Below are positions 32,236 to 43,895 of a stretch of 64,000 nucleotides of DNA, piece after piece; position 1 is the stretch's first letter, and each line of letters opens with the position of its first letter. The notes under the pieces were generated by a model. It was given only the letters and a program-made list of their open reading frames with translations. It had not been told where the DNA came from and ran no database searches. A program made the position numbers and the translations under genes. The stretch lies in contig JAHEWK010000017.1 in NCBI GenBank assembly GCA_020740775.1, forward strand, positions 248,001 to 312,000, in the 5' to 3' direction. The stretch is from Ilyonectria destructans (lineage: Eukaryota; Ascomycota; Sordariomycetes; Hypocreales; Nectriaceae).

Positions 32236-33195
32236 CTAAGCATTGTATACAGCAACATACTCAGCCTGTAACGTCGCGCTCGACACGGTGTTGGCCAGCG
32301 GCGTTGAGCTGCCGTAGTTGTTGTTCGGGAATGCGCCGCCGATGGCCAGGTTGAGCAAGATGAAGTGAGGGTTGTGCACGCTCTGGGCCCAGACGTCGGC
32401 CGGCAGGTCGGTCGACACGATCTGCCAGAACAGGATGCCGTCGACGAACCACCGCACTGCCTCGAGCGTCTGCGTGCGGTCGACCTCGAGTGTGTAGGTG
32501 TGAAAGTTGCCCTGGCAAGGCGTGTTGGGGCACTCACGGCTGTTGACGAGCCCGTCCGTCTCCTTACACGGCCCGCCGGGGTTGACGCCGCAGTGCATGA
32601 CGCCCCAGACGCGGTTGATGCCGTTGACGTTCTCCATGATGTCGAACTCGCCGACCGATGGCCAGTTCCTAGAGCCGGTTAGACTATGTTCCTACCTTGC
32701 CTGAGGGGCTCTTCTCTTAAGAGAGGGAGGGTTCACATACTGATAATTGCCGCGGTACGCACTGCCGAGCGTCCAGAAGGCGGGCCAGTACCCGATGCCG
32801 TTGCTGCCCACAACTGGCAGGTTCAAGCTGGCCTGGATACGCATTTTACCACCGGCGGCGGCCATGAAGTTGGACCGCTGGGTCTCGATACGCGCCGATG
32901 TCCATCCGCCGGCTGCGTCCCTGATGGCCGTGATCTGAAGCGCGCCATTGCCGTTTAGTTTGAGGTTGCTGGTGCTGCTGGTGTAGACCTGGATCTCTGA
33001 CGTGCCCCATTGCGAGGGACCGCCGGGGTAGCTTGTGCCCGTGTCGACGATCCAGTTGGCCAGGTTCGGGAGACCGTTTGCCGTGCCGACGAAGTCGTCA
33101 CTCCAGGTCAGTGAGAAGCCGGCGATGGCGGGCACCGCGGCGCGGATGGCCGGGAGGAAGGCTGCCAGCGCCGCGAGGATATTTCCGAGGCCCAT
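32236..33195 (-). CDS. GH16 endo-beta-1,3(4)-glucanase
   Basis: Two exons, 33195-32741 and 32668-32236, with a 72-nt intron (GTATGT...CTCTAG). Spliced length is 888 nt (295 residues). Signal peptide MGLGNILAALAAFLPAIRA. The catalytic motif is GEFDIMEN just after the splice (nucleophile Glu, auxiliary Asp, acid/base Glu). Upstream is FSLTWSDDFVGT and SARIETQ, downstream WAQSVHNPHFILLNLAIGG. This is the fungal laminarinase or mixed-linkage glucanase branch of GH16, acting on cell-wall beta-glucan outside the cell. ATG 33231 upstream is in frame but would bury the signal peptide, so 33195 was chosen. No defects. Confidence 0.93.
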
Positions 33196-34519
33196 GGCGA
33201 TTTCTGGGAAACACGTTAGGAATTTGCTCATGGTTCAATGACATCCAAGTCATAGTTTGGCTTGTAAGACACAAGACTCACTTATGGTGGTAGAAACGAA
33301 GGTAAAGTCTGTACAGTGGGAGCGAGAATCAATGGTTTAGAGGCGAGAGGCAGTCGCAGACGAGAGTCGATTCCTGTCGATGAGGCTATCCGCAACGGGG
33401 AACTGAGATCTCAGTGGCGGGCCGTGACTTAAGTAGTTGTCAACATCAGCCACGACCCCTATTGCCGCTTGCCATCGTGTGGTCTTGAGCAAGCCGTTGT
33501 TCGTTTCATTGGCATGGTGAATATTCCAGATTCGTCTCTACCCGGACCATCTTCCTCCGGGTTCATGCCCCCCTGGCTCACGCCGCTCCACCCCCGCGGT
33601 CGACGATGGTCGGCCACACGGAGCAGCAAACGGCCCTTTTCTCTGATGATACTCTGGGTAACACGCATGTGAACTGAAAGACATGCCAGGGAGGCTCGGC
33701 AATCGTGCCGCCTCGCTGCTTCTGGGGCGATTCGTGGGATCGCATGACGGCCAGGGCTGCATCGTGACCCGGGACGGCCCACCAGGAAATGACCGGATGA
33801 CATGTCGTGATCGGAGCCAGGCCGTGGGGAGCCGCCCGACGGCCCGTCCGTCTGATGGCGGGACCCGGGCTTTCCGTGTTCTACCCCGGCCTGCGGCTGT
33901 GGTGAATGTTGCCGCCCGGGGACTGAGATATGGGCTGGAACAGTGTGTTCGTGCAGCTTACAACCATGACCTGCTGCTCAAATAAATTCCACGCGAAGGA
34001 GAAGGAGGGAAAGGTCGGCTGAGGCAGCAAGTAAGCCTTATCGTAGATGCCTCTCTGCAAGTCGTTCGGCCAAGACATGCCGAGCCAGACCCTTGCGGCC
34101 AAGCTATCTACTGTATGCAGCGTGTGAGGGGTTTTGTGGACGCGGACTCGTGGTGCCCCTCGTGCCTGCATGATGGAAAGACGTATCCATGTCTATGCCG
34201 GCGGTTGGGTCGGTGAAATGCAACTCTGGCATCTCTTGACCCTGCAGTAGCGACGTCCGATTAGCGACTCATATCCGACCCTAACCTTGGCTCAATAAAC
34301 TTCATCGTCCTTATAGGCTCGACCATCCGATCCCATAGTTGCGGGGAAGTGTGGGGGGTGAATGACATGATCTGTTTAACTTTGTTCCTGGTGTCAGGAC
34401 GTCGGCCTTGTCCGTAACGGGAATCTTTGCCGCGTTCGGCGCTTCGCCGGCACGACTTTAATTAATCTGTTCCCGATGTAAATGCTCTCCTTCCTTATTA
34501 TCTCCGGGGCTCTCCTCGC
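33196..34519. other. Upstream region of the glucanase, no gene
   Basis: GC-rich in the first half, with antisense chance ORFs around 33459-33985 on both strands. No family signature. Confidence 0.4.
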
Positions 34520-34660
34520 CGTACCTAAGGCGTCTAGCTTAACGTCGGTTAGCATTATTGATAGGGCGTTGAAGGGCTGGAAGAATCGCTTCCGAGCTGT
34601 TGCTACAACCGGACTTCTTCGCCATCCAATCGAGAAGACCGAGGGTCAGCGAATATTTCA
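34520..34660 (+). pseudogene. Shard of a fungal transcription factor gene
   Basis: The stretch reading SSLTSVSIIDRALKGW closely matches SSLTSVSSIDKALKDW of the transcription factor gene at 40223-41756. The bases match across about 120 bp, including past a one-base slip (GGGCTGG-AAGAATCGCTTCC). It covers only part of the Fungal_trans middle region, has no start and is in opposite orientation to the longer copy. It is a truncated duplicate. Confidence 0.65.
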
Positions 34661-37600
34661 GTGGAGTCACTAGCCTGAAACCGAAAGCAAGCTGCTCCTG
34701 GTTGTAATCAAGCGACATCTCAGGAGTTCCTCCATCTTCCAGTACGTTCAGCGCTTAGCTCCATCCTTCGCGTCTAATTAAGTCCGTAAACCTTGCAATC
34801 TGTCCGGAGTGTATTGGTCTGGGCTAAAGCTGTCAGCTTCTCTCTCTATTCAACACAATAATTATACCGTAGCTGACACAGTAATAACACTAGTAATTTC
34901 TTTTTCTCAAAAATTACTATTTAAACTGCTATTTTATATTACTATATTATAGATCAGGTTCGGAGTGAAAAGTCTTTCAGCGGATACTGGATTTTCATAT
35001 ATTCCATTTAGAGAGCCTCAGACTATTCTGGCATCAATCCCCATTATCAACTTGGAAATCCGCCTATCTCGTGGTAGGTGGGAGAAGCCGTAGATCCCGA
35101 ACGCAGGCAGACGCTTTGCTGATGACAGACACTGACGATCGCTGGGCGGCTGGTTGAAGATACTACCCAAAAGCATCAAGCAATAGTTATAAACAGCAAT
35201 TGGTACGCAACTGAACTATCATGCGCCACGACTCCGTTGCCGTCGTTCTCCTTGTTAACCTTTGTAATGTCATATCTCTAGCACATAGCTGACCACGGCA
35301 TGGGTCCCATTCTGATTCAAGCAAAGGCCTTGGAGAGTATACGCAGATGACCTGTATATACAAAGTATGATGGCTGGCTTCTGTACAACCTGCGCGCACT
35401 AAAGACCCTCGTTCTGTCAAGTTCTTCCTAATCAAGCGGGGCAGGTCGCCAATAGCTACTGATTCAACCCGTTTCGCTGGCAACAACAGGAGCAAAGAAT
35501 CAACTCAGATGAATGACATGTATGCCTAAGATTCGGAGGTGTGTAGTTTGGCGCGCCCCGGAGAACCTCCTCTCGGAATAACGGAGCTCTGGGTCTACAT
35601 TACGTTTAATACGAGGCGTACGCTTAAAATTTGGAGGGTACATTTATTAATTCCCTATCTAAGAGCCCTTCTTGAGGCCTGTTTCTTGCTTTGTCAGGCA
35701 TGCCTCTCCCGCCCCGACAGACTCCGAGCGTAAGTTAACCCACTACACGCTTCGGAGTTTTGTGCGGCTACCCCAGCTGGCAACCTTCGCATTCAGACTT
35801 CCCGAAGCTTGTCGATGCGATCGGCGTTTCACCCACGGAGGAGTGGCGGTCCAGGTCGTGCACTGTCTGCACGCTTCAGACCGTCATTAGATTAAACGTG
35901 GACAGATCAAAGCTGAGCGTAACTGGCCGTTGTCAAGGCGACAGTTTTCGGTGGCTGCTAGTAATTACACCCGTCTTTGCAAATCTTACGCTACCACAGG
36001 AGTTTCTCAAGCACAAGCAATAAGCACGGCTATCCTTGATGGAGACCTGGTCGACAGTCAAACACCCGTGGGAAGCATACTGGCATGGGATGAAGTCCTC
36101 CAAGTCTGGAGCCCAGACCGTCCGCTGGAGTTTTTAGCTTGATGGGACCAGTATTCTCTGTGACCCCTCTCAAGATCAGCAAGGCTAGTTGGTCAGCTTT
36201 GCACAAGCCGGCGTATGGTACCTCCAAATGTCCATACCTACCGTTTGTGTGGGAAACGTGGCATAAGCCGAAAGATCATACCACATTATTTTGACTGTAA
36301 TTCCACCCATTAGGAAGAGACTAGGAGATCGCCGCGTCGTGCAAGTATGTTGATAAACTTGAAAAGACTAGAGCGATGCGCCTTGAAGCTGAGGTGACCA
36401 TTAAAATATACGGCATTGCTTCTCTGTTCGCAGCATCGTCAGTGTTTCAAACAACCGCTGGCTGTCACATCCCAGCAGCACCGAGTAGTTCAACAGATCT
36501 CAAACACGGAAATCTCAACTGACGATTAAAATAAAGCTGATAGGTTTAAGAACCATTTAATATGTTATGTGATACAAGGAAATTTACATACGACGAATCT
36601 AACCTCGCTGAGACAGCTTGGAGGTTAGAGCACGAGCACGCCTCTGCGGTTACCAGGTCAAGAAGGGTTTCTAAAAGTCTGCTCGAGTCCATTCTTTAAA
36701 CTCAGTCTTTGTGTTAGATCCGATCATTGTAGCCACGTCTGGCCTGCCAGGGCACTGTAATGCTACTACTGATGGGGGTGGAATAGCTACTCAGCCGAGT
36801 TGAAAATAATTTGTGAATGCTCCTTCTGTTTGCCAACGGATCTCGGAAATCTTGGTGGGTCCCTGATCGTATTACCGGCTATCGCGGGCCGAGCTTAGCG
36901 GACAGTGCTGCTAGAGTCCCGAAAGCATCCAGCAACTAGGTTCGTTAGCGTCTATGAAGCCAAGATAAGACGTCATCATTTCCATATCTCCCGTTGCAAG
37001 CGTCGTTCTCGGCACAGAGGAAGCAGCAGCTGAAGAGCGGGGAGGCGATGGATGTGTATGATTTGGATGGAGATGGTGAAGATGGTGGAGTTGGAGAGAA
37101 ACATGTCTGATATCCTGTATTTTGAATTGGTCATTTACACATGCGATGATGTTGAATGAATTTTCACACCATCGTTTGCTTGATACATAAGCAGCATCAG
37201 TTTGGATTACGTTGAACGAGATAAGGCAAGGCTTTTGAGGAAGCCAGCCGAGGAAGCTCAAGGGGCGAAAGTGAAACAGGGCGCTGACGAAGGCTCCAAC
37301 TGGTTCGAAGTAGAAAAACAGCGCGTGGTAGGCGAAGGAGAAATTGAAGACCGGCTGGCTCCTCATTGTCAAATGTCACAAGCGGTTTATACTATATATG
37401 TGCATAACTTACACGAGTTAGAGTAGGTAGTGGGTGTCTGGATCGTTGACATTTTTCTTACAATTTCCCAGAGTAACCGGCGTTTTCGTTCAAAGGAGCG
37501 TATTAATTAACCTGCAAAGATGGGTACTATTGCCCCCTATGGCAACCCCCTTGCCAGATCCTACTACGAATATGCACTAATGGTTCCAGGCTCCAATTGT

Positions 37601-37789
37601 TGGTAGATGAGCGATGCAACGCAAAAGGAGACTTTCCCAGCGCCGCAACACCCGTCTCGCCTATTAATACTAAATTCCGAGTCCCCACGTCTGTTTCCAC
37701 ATGTCCATTTACCTATTTTGTCGACCTGACGTTGGTTTTATTCCAGAATGGGGTGTGCTGCTGTAGTATCTCATCAAGGCCATGATTTT
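34661..37789. other. 3.1-kb gene-poor stretch
   Basis: No supported gene. A very AT-rich patch lies at 34860-34960. Short ORFs, for example 35930-36142 on plus and 36911-37372 on minus, read open but have no recognisable domain, start context or splice partner. Confidence 0.4.
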
Positions 37790-38363
37790 TTATATGTTGA
37801 CGAGGACAGCAGCACCGCCCATGAGAGCACCCACGGCGACGGCAGCAGTGGGCATAGCACCAGCGCCCGAGCTTGAACTAGAGCTGGCGGCTTTAGTGGC
37901 ACTCGCAAGTTCGGAGCTGGCCGACTGGAGAGCCGACCTGAGAGAGGAGGAGACGGAGCCGCGGGCAGTCTGGAGCACGGAGCTGATACTGCTGATCCTG
38001 CTGCTGATCCTGGCAGCGGCGCTGCTGGTGTTGATAGTATGGGAAGTCTGGGAAGCGGCGCTTTCGGTGCCAGTAGCCGATGCGCCGCTGGTTGTGGCGC
38101 CGCTGGTAGCGGCCACGGAGGCGCTCTGGGAGGCGCTCTGGGTGGCGCTGACGGTGTGAATAACGGTGGAAACTTTATCGATGACGGAACTGACGTCACC
38201 GTGAAGAACGCTGGAAGCTTTATCGATGGCGGAACTGACGTCAGTTTGAGCCTGCAGCATCGATATGTTAGTTGCTAACGTGACGGATGAGTATGTCCTT
38301 GGAGAAGCTTACACAGGCAACGGCCGCAAGGATGGCGGTAAGAGTAACAGTAGAGACCTTCAT
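37790..38363 (-). CDS. Ser/Ala-rich GPI-anchored cell wall protein
   Basis: Two exons, 38363-38313 and 38251-37790, with a 61-nt intron (GTAAGC...TGCAG); 170 residues. Exon 1 codes for almost only the signal peptide (MKVSTVTLTAILAAVAC). The mature part starts with two copies of a repeat of the type DVSSxIDKxSxVxH. A long Ser/Ala/Thr-rich region follows, and the C-terminus is a Ser run, GAGAMP and a hydrophobic tail (AAVAVGALMGGAAVLVNI), as for GPI attachment. It is probably a heavily O-glycosylated wall protein. The antisense frames here are shadows of the biased composition. No enzymatic role is suggested. Confidence 0.75.
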
Positions 38364-40222
38364 TTTGATGATGTGAAAGTTGCCAGTAAGTCTGGATATA
38401 GCTGAATCGGCGACTGAATATGGAGTTTGAAGTCTGGATAAAACTTGGTGACAGCGACACGGACAGGACGAAATTCAGGAAGAAAGGAAATAAGAGACGA
38501 GATGTAGCGGAGAGTTGATACATTTTATGTCTATCCAGAGCCACTTCGTATATGCACGTTGAATTCAATCCTCACCCCCCAACCCCTTCACCAAGTCGCA
38601 AAATTAAGCCCACGAAATCGCGTTAGTCCGGCTCCAACCACAACTTTAACTTTAGAGTTTCTGTGGTTCTGTTTGGACCTCGTAAAGCTTCTTTACCGCA
38701 AGATCAAGATCATCCTTCACCTAGGTATTCGACTTACCAAAAACAAAGACCGCAACAGCCTGCTTCCTAGCCCCTCCTAAGCCCCCGAACCATAAATTCC
38801 TCTACCGTGCACGAGTAATGGAGGAACTTCTTTGGCCTGATGTAGAAAACGTTCCAGCCTATCGTTCGTCCCATAACCAACGATCCGCTATGTAACAGTC
38901 CCCTCAATCCCCGCGCCGGTGTGGTGTGGCTTGCACCGCCACATACCGCTGTCCACCACCACGGATCTGCGGCAAAGAGACTCTTCCATCTCGAAGATCT
39001 TAGTAAACGGGTGCGTTGTGAGGACTCGCCCTGTAACTTAACTTAATTAGTGCTACAACGGGGCTTTTAATGACCAGTTGATGTTTGCCTATACGTCGCC
39101 GCCAGTGCCCGAATGGTACACGATCAGGGCCTCAAAGTTTCAGCCGGACAGAGATACTTTCCACCAAATACGCCTTGAATCTGCATTGCGGAATCATAAT
39201 TGCCCACACCTCGCTTGCTCGCGCCGAGTAGAGATCTGTGGCGGCTATACCGTGGCTAATTTCGTCTGCTGGATGCTGCAAAATTCATGGCAGGAGCCGT
39301 TGGGGCTTGAACCTTGAAACATGCAGTAACTCTCTTGCATAATGAGGTAATGAGGATACTACCTACATGCAGAAACAAGCCGCCGGTCGCCGGTACCTAT
39401 TTACCGGGACTTCCCCTGCCATCTAATTTCAATCTGCTTCGCAGAAGAACTTGAGGTGTGTTGCATCAAGTGGATGGACAAGAACATGTGTGTGAAAAAC
39501 TCTTGATATTCTTTCTATCTAATGAAGGTCTTTGGGTCAACCTCATAGGTAAGGAAATTGACGATGACTTCGGATGACCTCAGACAGCCGAGACGCTTCG
39601 GATACTTTGGGTTCTTTGGCTTCAGCTAGCTTATTGACCTGACGGAAGGAAAAAGTTAGGCTGCTGACGAGGCTGCTGACGAGGCAGGCGGCGATGACCG
39701 CCTATGATGATAGAAGGAAAATCACTGCCGCGATAGCCGTACCAATCATCTGATATCCCGATATGTGACATGTGTGTACCAGACAACGATCTCGAACGCC
39801 TCGAATAATCTCCTGTTGCATTGACCCTGGGGTGACGAAATACGGGCCGGATAGGCACAATCCTCTGATACATCAATATCCTGATCTTAGTCATAGGTGC
39901 TGAGATTGACGGGAAAAGCCCCTCACAGAAAGAGGGGTAAGGAAGCAACCAAGAATCAATACAATGGAACGGAACATAATAATTAGAAGAATGATAATCG
40001 TGCATTGTCATATGCCCAGTGAAGAGAGCGAAGAACGTAAAGAACTTGCAGCTGGGTCAAGGGTAGGGTGACCGTCGTCGTATAACTGATTTCCGAGCCC
40101 TCTAATTCTCGTCTCCGCCTTTCTCCATCTATGCCACTCTGGTGCCTCCCCGGTGCCTAGTTGGTCCCTGGCCTGTGTTTTCCCTAGGGTGCGCTGAAGT
40201 ACGTGACAATTCTCAAGGGGTT
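38364..40222. other. Intergenic, no gene supported
   Basis: Contains a short match to the 3' part of the LTR-like repeat on minus at about 39861-39894. The minus ORF 39631-40011 overlaps that match and is not supported. Confidence 0.4.
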
Positions 40223-41756
40223 TTAGCAGTTAACGCAGGGCGTATTATGTCCAGGGCGATATTGGCAACCGAATGAACTCCACGAAGAGTATTTAAAACG
40301 TATACACACCCGCATGATATCCCTGTTGACCTGCGCCCTACCTTCTCTACTTAACTTTTGCTTCGCTGCAGAGATGTGCGAAATCACTGCAAGCATGATT
40401 GCCGTCACACTGGCAGTTGGTAAGAAGCGGTCAAGACCTATGGAGGAGAGCATCGCAGCAAGATGACTAATTCGCATAGCGGCCTCTGACACCCTTGAGT
40501 GCGAATAGGTCTGGCGCTCAATACCGACTCTGAGGAACGGTTGACACGATGGCCGATGAAGAGCTACTATGGCTGCATGGTAAAGCATATGTAGAAGGGC
40601 GCGATGCAGTACAATGGCTGGCCTTTCGTCCTCGGATGGCGAAGGAGTCCGGCTCTGGCAACAACTTGGAAGCGATTCTTCCCAGTCCTTCAACGCCTTA
40701 TCAATACTGCTGACCGATGTTAAGCTGGAGGCCATCGGTGAAAGCATCATAGCACTCTTCGTCGTGCTACAACCAGTCATTCCTGCTCGGAACTTGGCAG
40801 AGTATTGTGTAGCTAGCAGACGACGAATGCTCAGACAGAGCTTCGCCTTAGCTACAAACAGCGCAGCGAGCTGGGATTGCATTTCAATATTCCCAAGAAG
40901 TGTACACTGCGCAGAATTGAGAATCGCAGTATCCGGGAGGACCCGTATGTCGAAGTCGCCTTGTTCCAACATAGGGACGTTGAATTTGGCGGATTCGATT
41001 TTGGCTGGCTGTCTCAATCCCAGGCTTACCAAGCAATCTCGAGTGTAGCAAGACCACCAGATACGCTTCCAGAGCTTTTGATCCGAGGTGGTGGCTGTGC
41101 CCAAGACACTGCTCATACAGGTTGTTTCAGCCAGCGAGATGGCAATCCCAATCCAATGTGATGCATCCTTCTCATCATCGAGCGTCATGCCAGTAGGTCA
41201 TGAGAAGCAAGGTTTGGATTACTGTGACAGGATCCGATTCGCACTCTAAATCGTACAGTAGCTTTGTTCGCTGAAAATACGACCTTCGAGCCTCTATTCT
41301 CGAACCAAACCCTAGCATACGTAGAAACTTCATGTCTACATACGCCACGGCGGAGAATACAACACCTTGCATTAGCAAGAGACTGATCGCGCCCTGGGTT
41401 TCGAATGCTCTATCGCGCTCTGGCAGTCGTTGAGGTTGGTCGATTGACGTGAGGAATTCATGCAGGTTTAGAATAGGCATGTATGGATAGACATATTCAA
41501 CAAAGGCTTGTAGTAGAGCAGTGCAAAGTTCGCCATCGGCAACAAAAAGGGCGCTTTTGACGCTAAGATAGTGAATGTCGTCTGGAGAAATACATATCGG
41601 CAGAGGTTTTATGAAATGCGGTAGAAGAGAGGTGCTGGGATCTTGATATTGATCACCCAGTTTTGATTGATCGAATTGAACGCTTAAGTAATAGGTCGTC
41701 CGACCAATTCGTTGGCCAACAACTCCCCAGGGGGAAGAAAGATGCCATGCTGGCAA
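40223..41756 (-). pseudogene. Fungal_trans transcription factor, frameshifted and lacking zinc cluster
   Basis: The N-terminal frame (41756-41175) reads ISPDDIHYLSVKSALF, then LLQAFVEYVYPYMPILNLHEFL and QTLLLMTYWHDAR, and stops. The next frame continues DDEKDASHWIGIAISLAETT, then WKRIWWSCYTRDCLVSLGLR and a Fungal_trans C-terminal helix region to 40223. In intact relatives YW..DDQKDxWHWxG is continuous, so a one-base indel near 41178 splits the gene. No Zn2Cys6 motif is found upstream to 42.7 kb, so the DNA-binding domain seems lost. Such proteins regulate neighbouring metabolic genes. A shard of a close copy lies at 34.5 kb. Sequencing error could explain the frameshift but not the missing zinc cluster. 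Confidence 0.65.
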
Positions 41757-42695
41757 GATCGAGCGATACTTGGTCAGCTAGTCAAAAGCCCATTAGCAAT
41801 ATGATATTGGCCGTGATTGGGGTGAGTTTTCGTCCAACTCACGAGAGATTTCTGCGTCTGGTGTCAAGTTGTAGTTGTGGGAATTGGCATCAACGCATTG
41901 TTCATCATTGCACTTGGTTTGCATCTTGGGTTCACGATGGTTTGCTTCGTCGCCACATGACGTCCGCATCCTTACTTCGGTAGATACTGCCCTGCCAATA
42001 TGCGTCTTAGGATGGTATTTAACATGCTGTAATCCTGAAAAATCTTACATAGAACGAGCACTTTCATTAACGACAGACTGAGACGAGGTTGGCAATGTTG
42101 CACCTGTCTGAGGATAGATATGCAAATGCATCAAGCTCATCTAATCGACAGCACCATTACATGGGGGCGAATGGTAAAACAAGGTATTCGTGATTTCAAA
42201 CGAGTACGGGATGTCACAGTCCACAAGGGTATTAGGGCTGCAGCTATTTAAGTGCACTATCCCACTATTCGACACGACGCTACCACTTTGCTCCTTTGGG
42301 AGTTGGCTCTTGGATCCATATGTAGATTCGGCTTATGTGCGACTCGCACTCGATTCCACCATGCCAACCTCAGCAATCGAAAAAAAACCATCTGTGCCGA
42401 TAAAGAGCTAGACAGGTTCAATAATACATGGGATCACAGGTTTCCAAGCTTTTTCTCCCGTCTCTGAAACTCGAAGTTGATCAGACAGGTATTTGATGAC
42501 AGGATTATCTTCCGCTTTCCTGGTGTCTGCGACCTCACCAATAAAATTTTACACAACGAGCACAGAGACTATCAGTTGTGGTGAAAGAGTCCCAAATCGT
42601 CATGGCGGCCAACGTATTGTCCTCTTCCTCACGCTCGCAGAGGGCATCTGTATCCCAAATGTCCGCTTTGGAGAAATTGGCATTCGTCCCTAACA
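41757..42695. other. Divergent region, no gene supported
   Basis: Between the transcription factor relic and the esterase. A zinc cluster was looked for on minus and not found. ORFs are short. Confidence 0.4.
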
Positions 42696-43895
42696 TTGGA
42701 TTGCTATGTTGGTTACCCACACCAAACGGCCGGACAGGATACTGAATTTGTACCAGTGGGACGTTTCCTTATAAGCCTGCTTTCGGATATTTTCCGACGG
42801 AAGAAAACACTGGCTTCAACCCTCTACCGCCACATCCAATACACCAAGATCCGCGCAATTACAGATTCTCTGTCAATCCGGCAAACGCAGTTGGCCCCTC
42901 TATCCCTCTTACATTTTCAGAGTCTTGCTCCTGACATTCCCTGCTTTACAGCGCCCTCAGCCCCGCTACAGATGATGTCTATCTCCAACTCTGCAAGCGC
43001 TACATGGTAGCCCCAGAAAGTGTGGTCCTCGCTGACGGCACACATGCGCACTGGATCGGGCCCAGCTCTGCCAGTAAAGTTATTATCAATTTCCACGGTC
43101 AGAATCCCCCCGTCCTTTGATTTAATTCCACGTAGATGACTGATTCTTCTAGGTGGCGGATATGTACTCCCTGCAAGCGAATTCATGATGGATTTCATGT
43201 TCCGGCTCCAGCGTCGTCTCGGCACATCCACTAAACCTGTTGGAATACTCTTCCTTTCATATGACCTGAGTCCCGTTGCACGCTACCCCCGGCAACTGAC
43301 ACAGTCCGTTGCACTCCTGCAGCACGTTGTTGATGTCTTGCACAAAAGCCCTGAAGATATCATCCTGACTGGGGACTCAGCAGGCGGGAATCTCGCACTA
43401 GCGCTACTGTCGCATCTCTCACACCCACATCCTACCATCCCGCCATTGAAGCTTTCGGGCAAGCTACGAGGTGTAGTCCTCGTGTCGCCTTGGGTTTCGT
43501 TCCAATTGAAGGACCCTTCTTGCACGACAAACGTGCGCAAGGATCTCTTATCAATTGCGACCTTGACACGCTGGGGCGAGGCGTTCATGGGGACGCCCTC
43601 ACCGCACAAAGCGAGCGTGGATTTCTATAACCAACCCTTGATGGCCCCCAAGGCGCACTGGAGAGACGTCGCGGCGGAGGAGATATTGATTGTTGGTGGA
43701 GAAGACGAGGTGCTGGTGGATAGTATTGTACAGATGTCTCGGAAACTGACCAATGCGGTCAGTGCTGAAAGAGTGACCACTTTTATTGCTAAAGGAGAGG
43801 CTCATGATATGCCCAATCTGGACCTTCAACTTGGGCTTGGGCTTTGCGGGGAGCAAGTGAAATGTATTGAGAAATGGATTCTCGCAAGATTGTGA
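42696..43895 (+). CDS. Alpha/beta hydrolase (HSL-type esterase)
   Basis: Exons: up to 42889, then 42952-43097, then 43153-43895. Phases agree from the first exon on. The oxyanion motif HGGGY is formed across the last intron (FH/GGGYVLPA). The nucleophile is in GDSAGGN, the Asp in GGEDEVLVDS and the His in GEAHDMP, giving a complete triad of the hormone-sensitive-lipase branch. Before the domain is VLADGTHAHWIG, usual for fungal steryl-acetate-type esterases. The 5' end is not solved: the open frame from 42696 has no ATG, so a short upstream exon is missing or the start is lost. The first donor (GTTGGC) is weak. A BVMO gene lies 4.4 kb downstream. Confidence 0.75.

Noticed and set aside
32692..33231. 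Use of the upstream ATG at 33231 as start of the glucanase
   Set aside because: It puts 12 residues before the signal peptide; ATG 33195 gives a normal secretion signal.
36911..37372. 153-codon minus ORF
   Set aside because: No domain, His/Pro/Ser-rich low-complexity end, no promoter or splice support.
39631..40011. 126-codon minus ORF
   Set aside because: It runs through a fragment of the LTR-like repeat and has repeated PRQQ sequence at the end, so it is probably chance.
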